NCBI RefSeq assembly: GCF_004337445.1 | Contig: NZ_SJZB01000010.1 | Coordinates: forward strand, 47,042-111,041 | Source: Parasulfuritortus cantonensis | Lineage (GTDB): Bacteria; Pseudomonadota; Gammaproteobacteria; Burkholderiales; Thiobacillaceae | DNA length: 64,000 bases | Reading direction: 5' to 3' | Shown here: piece after piece, positions 55,296 through 64,000 of the stretch | How the letters are laid out: the number at the start of each line of letters is the position of its first letter | Numbering within the stretch: the stretch's first letter is position 1 | Translations under genes and position numbers: made by a program | Notes under the pieces: generated by a model | What the model was told of the DNA's origin: nothing | The model's input: the letters and a program-made list of their open reading frames with translations, nothing else | Database searches by the model: none

Positions 55296-56294
55296 ATGCA
55301 CAAGCGTTCTTTCCTGATCAAGTTCTGCGCCCTCGGCATCGGCCTGGCCGGCGCCCTGCTGGCGAACGGCGCCCAGGCCGCGTCGGCCATGAAGATCGGC
55401 CTGACCACCTGGATCGGCTATTCCCCCTTCTACGTCGCCGAGGCGCTCGACCTCTACAAGAAATACGGCATCAAGGTCACCCTGCAGACCTTCCCCGACC
55501 CGGCCGCCCTGCCTTCCGCGCTGTCCGGCGGCGCCATCGACGGCGCCCTGATGACCTACGACCAGGTGATCGGCGCGGCCGGCCAGGGCCAGGTGTTCAA
55601 GGTCGTCCTGCCAGTCGACTACTCGAACGGCGGCGACGCCATCGTGGCCGCCAAGGCGCTGGCCAAGATCACCGACCTCAAGGGCAAGAAGGTGGCCTAC
55701 GCGCCGCTCTCGCCATCCGACTTCCTGATCTCCTATGCCCTCAAGAGCAACGGTATGAGCGCCAAGGACATCAGCCCGGTCAACATGACCCCCGAGGCCG
55801 TGCCGGCCGCGGTGATCTCCGGCGCGGTGCCGGCCGGCGTCACCTACGAGCCCAACGTCTCGCAGATCCTCGCCGCCGGGGCCGGCCAGAAGTTCCACGT
55901 CATCTACTCGTCCAGGAACGCCCCCGGCCTGATCGCCGACGTGCTCGCCTTCGGCGACAAGAAGATCGCCGCCAACGGCAAGGAGATCGCCGCCATCACC
56001 CAGGTCTACGTCGAGGCGATGAAGTACATGAAGGACAAGCCGGCCGATGCCGCCAAGCTGATCGGCAAGGCCATCGGCGTGTCCCCGAAGGAGGTCGGCG
56101 AGCAACTGGCCGGCGTCTACAACATCCCGGCCGCCGAGATGGCCAAGTCCTACGCCAAGGGCAAGGACACCACCTCGTACTACACCAGCGGCGCCATCAT
56201 CAACGAGCTCCTGGTCAAGAGCGGCCAGATCAAGAAGCCGGTGGACATCGCCACCACCCTGGACGACCGCTTCGTCAAGGTACTGGCCAAGTAA
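55296..56294 (+). CDS. ABC transporter periplasmic substrate-binding protein (NitT/TauT type), guanidine regulated
   Basis: A 332-aa exported binding protein. A signal peptide (MHKRSFLIKF ... GAQAA) precedes a class with IGLTTWIGYSPFYVAEALDLYKK-type start (given here in part), typical of nitrate/sulfonate/taurine-family proteins. It lies 22 bases after a guanidine-I riboswitch terminator and is the first gene of operon 1. Its permease and ATPase are in operon 2, behind a second copy of the same riboswitch. The ligand is probably guanidine or a guanidine compound; this is inferred from regulation. GGAG precedes the ATG by 6 bases. Confidence 0.9.
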   Translation: MHKRSFLIKFCALGIGLAGALLANGAQAASAMKIGLTTWIGYSPFYVAEALDLYKKYGIKVTLQTFPDPAALPSALSGGAIDGALMTYDQVIGAAGQGQVFKVVLPVDYSNGGDAIVAAKALAKITDLKGKKVAYAPLSPSDFLISYALKSNGMSAKDISPVNMTPEAVPAAVISGAVPAGVTYEPNVSQILAAGAGQKFHVIYSSRNAPGLIADVLAFGDKKIAANGKEIAAITQVYVEAMKYMKDKPADAAKLIGKAIGVSPKEVGEQLAGVYNIPAAEMAKSYAKGKDTTSYYTSGAIINELLVKSGQIKKPVDIATTLDDRFVKVLAK

Positions 56295-56302
56295 GCCGTC
56301 GT

Positions 56303-56328
56303 GCCGCCGTGCCCGCGGGCACGGCGGC
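56303..56328 (+). other. Strong hairpin between binding-protein gene and downstream genes
   Basis: GCCGCCGTGCCC and GGGCACGGCGGC form a near-perfect 11-12-bp stem directly after the binding-protein stop, with no T tract. Such structures can protect the upstream mRNA and give more binding protein than downstream enzymes. Confidence 0.6.
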
Positions 56329-56345
56329 CACGACCGGTGCCCAGC

Positions 56346-57350
56346 ATGCCGAAGCCCCTGTTCCGTGCCCCCGACGGCGCCCTGCCCAACCTGCTCGCGC
56401 TGGCCTACGTCGGCGCCGGCTACGTCGGCGGCCTCTGGCTGATGGCCGGCGCGGCGCTGCCGATCGCCCTGGCGGCGACCCTGTGGTTCGCCCACGCCCT
56501 CATCATCGCCGCCTATCTGTTCCACGAATTCGCCCACAACACGGTGTTCGCCAGCCCGGTCCTGAACCGCCGCGGCGGTCTCCTCATGACCTGGCTGACG
56601 GGCAGCTGCTACGCCCGCTACGAACACCTGCGCTTCAAGCACATGCGCCACCACGTCGACCGTGCCGACGTCATCAGCCTGGACGTCCAGGCCTGGCTGC
56701 AGGGCGGTCCGGCCTGGCGCCGGCGCCTGGTCCTGGCGCTGGAGTGGGCCTACGTCCCGGCCGTCGACCTCCTGATGCACGCCTGGGTGATCGTGCTGCC
56801 CATGCGGCGCGGGGAACGCAGGCGCGACCGGCCGCGCCTGCTCGCCGTCCTCCTGGTGCGCGGCCTCGCCTTCGCCGGCCTGGCCGTCGTCGCGCCGCGC
56901 GCCCTGGTCCTGTACGGCGTCGCCTACCTGGTCATGGTCACCGTGCTGCGCTTTGCCGACTGCTACCAGCACACCTACGATGCCTTCGTCATCCTGGAAC
57001 GCGACGGCATCCCGCAGGACCGGCTCCGCGACGCCGCCTACGAGCAGGCCAACACCTACTCCAACCTGGTCTCGACGCGCTGGCCGCGGCTCAACCTGCT
57101 GCTGCTCAACTTCCCCTACCACAACGCCCACCACGAATGCCCGATCGTGCCCTGGCACCGCCTGCCGGCGCTGCACCGGGAGTTGTACGGAAGCGACTGC
57201 GCGCAGGCGATCCCGATGCGCCGCCTGCTCGCCCCCTTTCACCGCTACCGGGTCGCCCGCGTCCTGGCCGAGGACTACGGCCGCGTCGAGGCGGGCGACC
57301 CGGCCGCCTTCAAGGGCGCCCTGGCCGTGTCCTTCCTGACGGCGGTGTGA
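56346..57350 (+). CDS. Membrane fatty-acid-desaturase-like (histidine-box diiron) enzyme
   Basis: A 334-aa membrane protein with four to six hydrophobic segments and three histidine clusters typical of the desaturase/hydroxylase superfamily: HEFAHN (near residue 60), HLRFKHMRHHVD (near 95) and HNAHHE (near 260). An extra conserved-looking DCYQHTYD precedes the last box. These residues bind two irons that activate oxygen. In a guanidine-controlled operon the substrate could be an N-alkyl guanidine or a lipid; neither is shown. It ends 2 bases before the EamA gene. Confidence 0.82.
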   Translation: MPKPLFRAPDGALPNLLALAYVGAGYVGGLWLMAGAALPIALAATLWFAHALIIAAYLFHEFAHNTVFASPVLNRRGGLLMTWLTGSCYARYEHLRFKHMRHHVDRADVISLDVQAWLQGGPAWRRRLVLALEWAYVPAVDLLMHAWVIVLPMRRGERRRDRPRLLAVLLVRGLAFAGLAVVAPRALVLYGVAYLVMVTVLRFADCYQHTYDAFVILERDGIPQDRLRDAAYEQANTYSNLVSTRWPRLNLLLLNFPYHNAHHECPIVPWHRLPALHRELYGSDCAQAIPMRRLLAPFHRYRVARVLAEDYGRVEAGDPAAFKGALAVSFLTAV

Positions 57351-57352
57351 CC

Positions 57353-58207
57353 ATGGCCGCCACGGTACTGCTCGCCGGTGCCCTGCTCTGGGGCCTGATC
57401 TGGTGGCCGCTCAAGGCCCTGGCCGGGCTCGGCCTGCAGGGCAGCGTGATCCAGGTCGTCGCCTACGGCCTGCCGGCCCTGGCCCTGCTGCCCTGGGCCT
57501 GGCGCAGCCACGCCGCCTGGCGCAAGCGCCTGCTGCCGCTCGCCCTCATCGCCCTGCTGGGCGGCTGGGCCAACGCCTCCTTCGCCAGTGCCCTGACCTA
57601 CGGCAGCGTGGTGCGGGTGATGCTGCTGTTCTACCTCGCGCCGGTCTGGACCATCCTCGCCGCCCGCCTGGTGCTCGCCGAACCCGTCACGCCGCTGCGC
57701 CTGACCGCGCTCGGCCTGGCCATGACCGGCCTGGCCTTCACGGTCGGCGGCCCGCAACTGTTCGCCGCGCCGCTCGGCGCCGTCGACCTGCTCGCCCTGT
57801 CCTCGGGCGTCGCCTTCGCTCTCAACAACGTCACCATCCGCGCCGCCCGGGACCTGCCGGAAGGCGTGCGCGCGGTCGCCGTGCTGGCCGGGTGCGCGGC
57901 CTTGTCGGCCGGCTTCCTGGCCTGGTCCGGGCAATCGGTCGCCGCCATCGGGGCGGGACCGGCGCTCTGGCTGGCCGCCCTGGGCCTGTTGTGGGTCCTG
58001 CCCGGCACCCTCGCCACCTACTACGGCGTCGCCCGCCTGGAGGCCGGCCGGGCGGCCATCCTCCTGCTCGCCGAGCTGGTCATCGGCGTGCTCTCGGCGG
58101 TCGTCATCGGCGCCGAGACGCTGGGGCCGAAGGAGGCCCTGGGCGGCGCCCTGATCCTGGCCGCGGCGGTGCTCGAAGCGCGTTCCGAACCGCCGGTGCC
58201 GGCATGA
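57353..58207 (+). CDS. EamA/DMT-family transporter
   Basis: A 284-aa protein with ten hydrophobic segments in two EamA repeats (LLWGLIWWPLKAL at the start; VLPGTLATYYGVARLEAGRA and LLLAELVIGVLSAVVIGAETL in the second). Drug/metabolite superfamily members export amino acids, drugs or cations; the SMR branch of the same superfamily includes the guanidinium exporters controlled by guanidine riboswitches. It is translationally coupled to its neighbours (2-base gap; ATGA overlap). Direction and substrate are unproven. Confidence 0.88.
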   Translation: MAATVLLAGALLWGLIWWPLKALAGLGLQGSVIQVVAYGLPALALLPWAWRSHAAWRKRLLPLALIALLGGWANASFASALTYGSVVRVMLLFYLAPVWTILAARLVLAEPVTPLRLTALGLAMTGLAFTVGGPQLFAAPLGAVDLLALSSGVAFALNNVTIRAARDLPEGVRAVAVLAGCAALSAGFLAWSGQSVAAIGAGPALWLAALGLLWVLPGTLATYYGVARLEAGRAAILLLAELVIGVLSAVVIGAETLGPKEALGGALILAAAVLEARSEPPVPA

Positions 58208-58839
58208 ACACCGCCCTGCTGATCATCGACATGCAGCGCGACTTCCTCGATCCCGGCGGCTACGCCGCGGCGGCCGGCCTGGACGTCGCGGCCCTGCGCC
58301 GGCCGCTCCCGGCCATCCGGCGCCTGCTCGAGCGCGCCCGCCGGCTGCGCCTGCCGGTGGTGCACACCCGCGAGGGCCACCGCCCGGACCTGTCCGACTG
58401 CCCGCCCGCCAAGCTGGCGCGCAGCCGGGCGGCGGGCGCCGAGATCGGCTCGGCCGGGCCGCTCGGCCGCCTGCTGGTGCGCGGCGAAGCGGGCCACGAC
58501 ATCGTCGCCGAACTCTATCCGCGGGCCGGCGAGGCGGTCGTCGACAAACCGGGCTACGGCGCCTTCCACGGCACCGCCCTGGAGGCGATCCTGGACAACC
58601 AGGGGGTCGAACGCCTGCTCATCGCCGGCGTGACCACCGAGGTCTGCGTCCATTCCACCCTGCGCGAGGCCACCGACCGCGGCTACCGCTGTATCCTGGT
58701 CGGCGACGCCTGCGGTTCCGGCCATCCCGAACTGCACCGCGCCGCCCTGGCGATGGTCGCGCTCGAGGGCGGCATATTCGGCACCGTCATGACCACCGAC
58801 CAAGTGCTCGACCTGCTCGACAAGGAGACCGCAGCATGA
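58204..58839 (+). CDS. Isochorismatase-family cysteine hydrolase, biuret/triuret/guanylurea hydrolase-like
   Basis: A 211-aa isochorismatase-like hydrolase with the triad Asp9 (LLIIDMQRDF), Lys115 (VVDKPGYGAF) and Cys148 (TTEVCVHST). The stretch HTREGHRPDLSDCPPAK and RGEAGHDIVAELYP, with LREATDRGY and the glycine-rich GGIFGTV end, closely recall biuret hydrolase BiuH as I remember it; the same subfamily includes triuret hydrolase and guanylurea hydrolase GuuH. All split ammonia from urea-like amides. Under a guanidine riboswitch, guanylurea or a related compound is a good candidate substrate. It overlaps both neighbours by 4 bases. Confidence 0.82.
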   Translation: MNTALLIIDMQRDFLDPGGYAAAAGLDVAALRRPLPAIRRLLERARRLRLPVVHTREGHRPDLSDCPPAKLARSRAAGAEIGSAGPLGRLLVRGEAGHDIVAELYPRAGEAVVDKPGYGAFHGTALEAILDNQGVERLLIAGVTTEVCVHSTLREATDRGYRCILVGDACGSGHPELHRAALAMVALEGGIFGTVMTTDQVLDLLDKETAA

Positions 58840-59621
58840 CCCAGGTACTGCGCATGTGGCCCCTGCTCACCGCCACCCACCGCTACGACAAGTCGCTGTC
58901 CACCCGCAACCGCGGCCGCGGCCAGACCATCGAGGCGCCCATCCTGGCCTACCTGATCGAGACCCGGAACGGCCGCATCCTGTACGACGTCGGCTGCGAC
59001 TACGGCAAGATCGCCGACCCGGCCCGGCGCGACCGCTACTACGACCCCGAGGTGTTCCCGTTCGGGCCGCCCGAGATGCGCGAGGAGGACCGCCTGCCGC
59101 ACCATCTCGCCCGCCTCGGCCTGAGCGCCGCCGACGTCGACCTGGTGTTCATCGGCCACCTGCATTTCGACCATGCCGGCGGCCTGTGCGACGTCTGCGG
59201 CTCCGACATCCACGTCCAGCGCGACGAGCTGGCGGCCGCCCGGTCCGGCCAGGACGTGGCCTACTTCGCCGAGGACTTCGCCGGCGACTACCGCTGGAAG
59301 GTCCAGGACGGCGAATACGAGGTCGCCCCCGGCGTCCATGCCGTCGCCAGCCCGGGCCATACGGCCGGCCACATGTCGCTGCTGATCGAGCTGCCCAAGG
59401 GCCCGCCGGTGATCCTGTGCGGCGATGCCGCCGACCTGGCCGAAAACCTGGCCGACGAGGTCGCGCCCGGCCTGTGCTGGCAGGACTGCGAGGCCCAGGC
59501 CCTGGACAGCATACGCAAGCTGAAGCGCCTGGCCGGCGAGGAAGGCGCCCAGCTCTGGCCGAACCACGACATCGCCTTCTACCGCGGCCTGATCGCGGCC
59601 GGCTTCCGGCCGTTCGACTAG
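58836..59621 (+). CDS. MBL-fold metallo-hydrolase, AHL-lactonase-like
   Basis: A 261-aa metallo-beta-lactamase-fold enzyme. The metal site is FIGHLHFDHAGG (His108, His110, Asp112, His113), with SPGHTAGHMSL, CGDAAD and the late NHDIAF histidine completing two sites. Overall shape fits the N-acyl-homoserine lactonase (AttM/AiiA) group. No quorum-sensing gene is near; its position suggests it opens a cyclic or lactone-like intermediate of the same pathway. No signal peptide is present. Confidence 0.85.
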   Translation: MTQVLRMWPLLTATHRYDKSLSTRNRGRGQTIEAPILAYLIETRNGRILYDVGCDYGKIADPARRDRYYDPEVFPFGPPEMREEDRLPHHLARLGLSAADVDLVFIGHLHFDHAGGLCDVCGSDIHVQRDELAAARSGQDVAYFAEDFAGDYRWKVQDGEYEVAPGVHAVASPGHTAGHMSLLIELPKGPPVILCGDAADLAENLADEVAPGLCWQDCEAQALDSIRKLKRLAGEEGAQLWPNHDIAFYRGLIAAGFRPFD

Positions 59622-59639
59622 GGCGTCTCGACAGCCGCG

Positions 59640-60505
59640 ATGCGCCTGGACCTGTTCAAGACCCTGTGGGCCATGCCGGCCCCTACGCCGAGGCGGCCGG
59701 CCGGGCCGCGGCCGCCGGTTTCGCCGGGCTGGAGGCCACCCTGCCGCTCGAGCCGGCGCGCCAGCGCGAGCTCGCCGCCGCCCTGGCCGGGCACGGCCTG
59801 GCCTACATCGGCGAGGTCTATACCGGCGGCTGGTACGTGCCCGAGCGACACGCCTCGCCGGACCGCCATCTGGCCGACCTGGGCCAGGCCCTGGCGGCCG
59901 CCGACGCCCTGGCGCCGCGCTTCGTCACCTGCATCGGCGGCTGCGATGCCTGGCCGCTGGAAACGTCACTGGCCTTCTTCGAGGCTGCCCTGCGCCTGGC
60001 CGAACGGGCCGGCCATGAGCTGGTGTTCGAGACCCACCGCAGCCGCACCCTGTTCAACCCCTGGATCACCGTCGAGGTACTCCGGCGCCTGCCGGAACTG
60101 CGCCTGACCTGCGACTTCAGCCACTGGTGCGTGGTCTGCGAGCGGGCCCTGGACGAGGAGACCGAGGCGATCGCCCGGGTCGCCGGGCAGGCCCGCCACA
60201 TCCACGCCCGGGTCGGCTACGACCAGGGGCCCCAGGTCCCCGACCCGGCGGCGCCCGAATACGCCGGCTGGCTGGCTTCCCACCAGCGCCTGTGGGAACG
60301 GATCTGGCAGGCCCAACTGGCGCGCGGCGACGCGGTCACCACCATGACCCCCGAGTTCGGCCCGGACGGCTACCTGCACGAGCAACCCTACACGCGCATG
60401 CCGGTGGCCGACCTGGGCCGCGTCAACGACTGGATGGCGGCCACCGAACGCGGCCACTTCGCAACCTGGCTGGGCACGGCGGCAGCGCACCAGGCCGGTG
60501 CATGA
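59640..60505 (+). CDS. Sugar-phosphate isomerase/epimerase-like TIM-barrel protein, frame broken by an apparent 1-base loss
   Basis: A xylose-isomerase-like TIM barrel, 288 aa if repaired. The start MRLDLFKTLW at 59640 is out of frame with the body; adding one G to the run 59668-59670 gives LWGHAGPYAEAAGRAA and joins them. Metal-site candidates are Glu and His in LVFETHRSR, Asp and His in CDFSHWC, HARVGYDQGP and Glu in TPEFGPDGYLHEQPYT. Such proteins isomerise sugars or act on other metal-chelating substrates. Last gene of operon 1, 18 bases after the MBL gene. Substrate unknown. Confidence 0.8.
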
Positions 60506-60575
60506 GCGTCGCCATGCCGGTGCAGGAATGCCCGCGCCACCGCTCCGCCACCCTCCCGGCGCGCCCGCACGCGCA

Positions 60576-60591
60576 TGGCACGACGCTTGCT
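60576..60591 (+). promoter_or_regulatory. Sigma-54 promoter of guanidine operon 2
   Basis: TGGCACG-ACGC-TTGCT is a full match to the -24/-12 consensus, GG and GC 10 bases apart. The predicted start near 60602 coincides with the first base of riboswitch 2. The 70 bases upstream hold two copies of GCCGGTGCA, 22 bases apart. Confidence 0.9.
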
Positions 60592-60601
60592 CGTACCTTG
60601 C

Positions 60602-60728
60602 CGGGGGGCGACCGCGGTCGCCGCTCGATCGTGCGGCTAGGGTTCCGGCCTGTTCAGGCGTCTGGTCCGAGAGCCGCCGGCCCGGCCGCGCGGCGGGGCT
60701 CCACGGAGGGACAAAAGCCCGGGAGGAC
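60602..60728 (+). promoter_or_regulatory. Guanidine-I (ykkC) riboswitch 2
   Basis: The same conserved blocks as riboswitch 1: GCTAGGGTTCCG (60636-60647), TCTGGTCCGAGAG (60661-60673), CCACGGAGGGACAAAAGCCC (60701-60720) and GGGAGGA. A leader hairpin GGCGAC...GTCGCC precedes it. The downstream hairpin (60721-60747) has no T tract, unlike riboswitch 1, so its mechanism differs. Confidence 0.9.
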
Positions 60729-60731
60729 GAG

Positions 60732-60764
60732 ATGACGCGTCGCTCCCCACTTGTGCAACCGTGA
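60732..60764 (+). CDS. Possible 10-residue leader peptide after riboswitch 2
   Basis: ATG at 60732 sits 5 bases after GGAGG, which is part of the aptamer's 3' conserved strand, and encodes MTRRSPLVQP before a TGA. The stop overlaps a GTG (60761) in frame with the permease, whose own ATG follows at 60776. The start codon lies inside the hairpin 60721-60747. Whether it is translated is unknown. Confidence 0.45.
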   Translation: MTRRSPLVQP

Positions 60765-60775
60765 CAGGAACCGTT

Positions 60776-61575
60776 ATGTCCCACCCCCCGCGCCCGAGCT
60801 TCTGGGCCATCCGCGCACCACTATCCGCCCGCCGCTACTGGCTGCTCGCCCTGGTCGGCATCCTGGTCCCGTTCGCCGCCTGGTGGGGCGTGACGGCACT
60901 GGAACTGGCCGACAAGGTATTCATGCCGTCGCCGCTCGACGTCGCCAAACGCCTGCTCAACTGGGCCCGCGAGGACGACCTCGTCGGCGACGTCGCCATC
61001 AGCACCTACCGCGTGGTGGCCGGCTGGACCCTGTCGGCGGTGATCGCCGTGCCGCTGGCCCTGCTGATCGGCACCTGGCGACCGGTCCAGGCCCTCCTGG
61101 AACCGCTCACCGACTTCATCCGCTACATGCCGGCGGTCGCCTTCATCCCGCTGGTCATGCTCTGGATCGGCATCGAGGAGAGTTCCAAGATCGCCATCAT
61201 CTTCATCGGCACCTTCTTCCAGATGGTCCTGATGATGGCCGAGGACGTGCGCCGGGTGCCCATGGCCCAGGTCGAGGCCGCCCAGACCCAGGGGGCGAGC
61301 CGCGCCGAGATCGTCCAGCTGGTCCTGCTGCCGTCGGCCAAGCCGGCCCTGCTCGACACCCTCCGGGTAACCATGGGCTGGGCCTGGACCTACCTGGTCG
61401 TGGCCGAGCTGGTGGCGGCCAATTCCGGCCTCGGCTACGCCATCCTGAAGGCGCAGCGCTTCATGCAGACCGACAAGATATTCGCCGGCATCCTGCTCAT
61501 CAGCACCATCGGCCTGGTCATCGACCAGATGTTCCGCCTGGTCCACCGCCAATCCTTCCCATGGCTGCACGGCAA

Positions 61576-61579
<4 letters not shown>
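60776..61579 (+). CDS. ABC transporter permease (NitT/TauT type), guanidine regulated
   Basis: A 267-aa permease with about six transmembrane segments and the EAA coupling loop EAAQTQGASRAEIVQLVLLP typical of nitrate/sulfonate/taurine permeases. AGGAA lies 5 bases before the ATG. It should pair with the binding protein of operon 1. Its stop overlaps the ATPase start by 4 bases. Confidence 0.93.
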
Positions 61580-62409
<830 letters not shown>

Positions 62410-62425
62410 CCGCCGGCACGCCGGC

Positions 62426-63211
62426 TCAGGCGACCGGGAAGCGGTAGGTGTCCTGGCTGATCAGGTCGGTGCCGCACTGCAGGTTCTCGATCCAGGTCAG
62501 GAAGGCGCCGATCGCCTCCTTGCCCTTGAACCAGCGGCCGTGCTGGGGAACCATCATCTCGACGTCCATGCCGCGCACCATGTTGGCCCAGAACCGGCAC
62601 GGCTTGTTGCCCACCATGTAGCGCTTGTGGAAGCCCTCCATCTTGGCGAGGTGGGCCTGGAACTCGGCCGCCGTGGTGATCGGCCGGACGATCTCGTCGT
62701 GGTGCACCAGCGAGGCGCCCATGTCGCCGGAGAACAGGATCTTCGACTTGGCGTCGTAGAACTGGAAGTTGCCCTCGGCGTGCAGGAAATGGGCCGGCAC
62801 GGCGTGGATCTTGGTGTCCTTGATCGGGATCACCATGCCGGCGTCGGGGATGCCGACGATGCGGCCCTCCCAGCGGTTGATGGTGCAGAAATGCGGCACG
62901 AAGCGTTCCCACAGCTTCGACACGTAGAGCACGCACTCGGTCGACATCAGCCATTTGTTGAGCGAGGCGACGATGTCCGGATCCTGGTGCGAGGCGAAGA
63001 TGTATTTCAGCTTCTTGAACGGGAAATAGGCCTGCATGGCCATGATCAGGGCGTTGTAGGTCATGTTCCCGGCCGGGTCGATGAGGGCGCCCTCGCCGTC
63101 CGTCTCGATCAGGAACTGGTTGGCCTGCACGGCGGAACTGTTGGTGTCGTCGACCAGGTCGTTGAACAGCAGGCAGACGTGCCGGCCGTCGTTGTAGAGT
63201 TCGATCGCCAT
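62426..63211 (-). CDS. ODP-type (oxygen-binding diiron) MBL-fold protein
   Basis: A 261-aa protein like the diiron MBL domain of flavodiiron proteins but without a flavodoxin domain. Candidate iron-site segments are FASHQDPDIVASL, HFLHAEGNFQFYD, LFSGDMGASLVHHD and VPQHGRWF. Related stand-alone ODP proteins act as oxygen sensors or reductases, some in chemotaxis; none of those partners is near here. It is read toward the guanidine operon, convergent with the ATPase gene. Confidence 0.82.
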   Translation of the reverse strand: MAIELYNDGRHVCLLFNDLVDDTNSSAVQANQFLIETDGEGALIDPAGNMTYNALIMAMQAYFPFKKLKYIFASHQDPDIVASLNKWLMSTECVLYVSKLWERFVPHFCTINRWEGRIVGIPDAGMVIPIKDTKIHAVPAHFLHAEGNFQFYDAKSKILFSGDMGASLVHHDEIVRPITTAAEFQAHLAKMEGFHKRYMVGNKPCRFWANMVRGMDVEMMVPQHGRWFKGKEAIGAFLTWIENLQCGTDLISQDTYRFPVA

Positions 63212-63248
63212 GCTGGATCCTTAAATCATTGCTCCGTGCCGGTGGATT

Positions 63249-63995
63249 CTACTCAAGCCAGACCAGACTGGCCATGCGCCCGGTACGGCCGTCGCGGCGG
63301 TAGGAATAGAAGCGGGTCGCGTCCGCGTAGGTGCACAGGCCACCGCCGTACACCGCCGCGACGCCGATGGCGGCCAGGCGGATGCGGGCCAAGGCGTAGA
63401 GGTCGGCCAGCCATTTCCTGGGGGCTTCGTCGAGGGTGCCCGGCAGGGCCGGGCGGAAGGCCACGGCGGCGAGCGGGTGCCGGCTGACGAAGGCCTCGCG
63501 CACCTCGTCGCCGACCTCGAAGGCAGCCGGGCCGATGGCCGCACCCAGCCAGGCCAGCACGGCATCCGGCGCCACCGCCATGCGCGCCACCGTCGCCTCC
63601 AGCACGCCCGCCGCCAGGCCGCGCCAGCCGGCGTGGGCGGCCGCGACCACGCGGCCGGCGCGATCGCAGAAGAGCACCGGCAGACAGTCGGCGGTGAGCA
63701 CGGCGCAGACCTGTCCGGGGCCGCGCGCCAGGCTGGCATCCGCGCACGGCGGCGCCTCGGCGGGCGCCTCGGCCACGCAGGTGCCGTGCACCTGTTCGAG
63801 CCAGAGCGGCTCGGCCGGCAGGCCGGCGCGCAGGATGCGCCGGTTCTCCGCCACCGCCGCCGGGTCGTCGCCGACGTGCGCCGCGGGGTTCATGCTGGCC
63901 CAGGGCGGCCGGCTGACGCCGCCGGCCCGGGTGGTCATGAACGCGCGTACCCGCGCGGGCGCCGGCCAGTCCGGAAGCAGCCAGTCAGGATGCAT
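63249..63995 (-). CDS. pgeF: Polyphenol oxidase/laccase-domain purine nucleoside phosphorylase
   Basis: A 248-aa PgeF/YfiH/CNF1 family protein. The first ATG in view is at 63993-63995 (MHPDWLLPDWPAPARVRAF); an upstream start beyond the window is possible but not needed. Motifs are LEQVHGTCVA, VLTADCLPVLFCDR, AAAHAGWRGLAAGVLEATV and the late ATRFYSYRRDG. The Cys/His metal site acts on purine nucleosides in this family; E. coli YfiH also edits peptidoglycan precursors. Confidence 0.92.
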   Translation of the reverse strand: MHPDWLLPDWPAPARVRAFMTTRAGGVSRPPWASMNPAAHVGDDPAAVAENRRILRAGLPAEPLWLEQVHGTCVAEAPAEAPPCADASLARGPGQVCAVLTADCLPVLFCDRAGRVVAAAHAGWRGLAAGVLEATVARMAVAPDAVLAWLGAAIGPAAFEVGDEVREAFVSRHPLAAVAFRPALPGTLDEAPRKWLADLYALARIRLAAIGVAAVYGGGLCTYADATRFYSYRRDGRTGRMASLVWLE

Positions 63996-64000
63996 GTTCG

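Noticed and set aside
58836..59621. Quorum-quenching role for the MBL lactonase-like protein
   Set aside because: No luxI/luxR genes nearby and the gene is embedded in a guanidine-regulated operon.

Overview
The window is about 64 kb of GC-rich (roughly two-thirds G+C by eye), densely packed chromosomal DNA from a betaproteobacterium. The evidence is the mla outer-membrane lipid-transport operon beside murA, the asd-usg-fimV-truA-trpFBA-accD-folC-SPOR-cvpA-purF-metZ block, an entericidin gene inside leuC-leuD, and CTGT-N8-ACAG LexA boxes. The family is uncertain; an autotrophic or sulfur-oxidising Nitrosomonadales/Thiobacillaceae-like lineage is only a guess. I saw no rRNA, tRNA, insertion sequence, prophage or CRISPR array.

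Layout. 1-3457 (minus): the start of murA, an ABC-2 exporter, and mlaB-mlaC-mlaD. 3640-13179: a DNA-damage island that splits the mla operon. mrfB-mrfA (exonuclease and helicase) run left and lexA-imuA-imuB-dnaE2 run right, from one divergent control region with two abutting LexA boxes. 13217-14807: the other half of the mla operon (mlaE, mlaF). 14853-25437: a short DUF72-like protein, a secreted methionine-rich repeat protein behind an AT-rich promoter region, cysS, recQ, a small Cys-containing protein, glnS, a TPR protein, an L,D-transpeptidase, ppiB and lpxH. 25434-45702 (minus): biosynthetic genes metZ, cysC, purF, cvpA, SPOR, folC, accD, trpABF, truA, fimV, usg, asd, leuBDC and cimA. 45811-54998: a second entericidin, a ParA-like ATPase, a ferredoxin-reductase, recJ, an ATP-grasp protein, an MgtC/DUF4010 protein, prfB with its programmed frameshift, a ceramidase-like membrane protein and an XRE regulator.

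55088-62409 is the most unusual part. It holds two transcription units, each with a sigma-54 type promoter followed at once by a ykkC-type guanidine-I riboswitch. Unit 1 encodes a NitT/TauT-type periplasmic binding protein, a membrane histidine-box (desaturase-like) enzyme, an EamA exporter, a cysteine hydrolase resembling biuret/triuret/guanylurea hydrolases, an MBL-fold hydrolase and a TIM-barrel protein. Unit 2 encodes the matching ABC permease and ATPase. No guanidine carboxylase or guanidinase is present. I read this as a nitrogen-regulated, guanidine-responsive uptake and processing system with an undescribed enzyme set. The window closes with an ODP-type diiron MBL protein and pgeF.

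Sequence quality. Six genes (the ABC-2 ATPase start, the Met-rich protein, folC, trpF, the ATP-grasp gene and the TIM-barrel gene) are each restored by adding one base, at or next to a short single-base run. Two of them are core biosynthetic genes. These are best read as dropped bases in the sequence, not as pseudogenes. Two apparent fusions (FolC-SPOR and ATP-grasp-MgtC) are by-products of these breaks.
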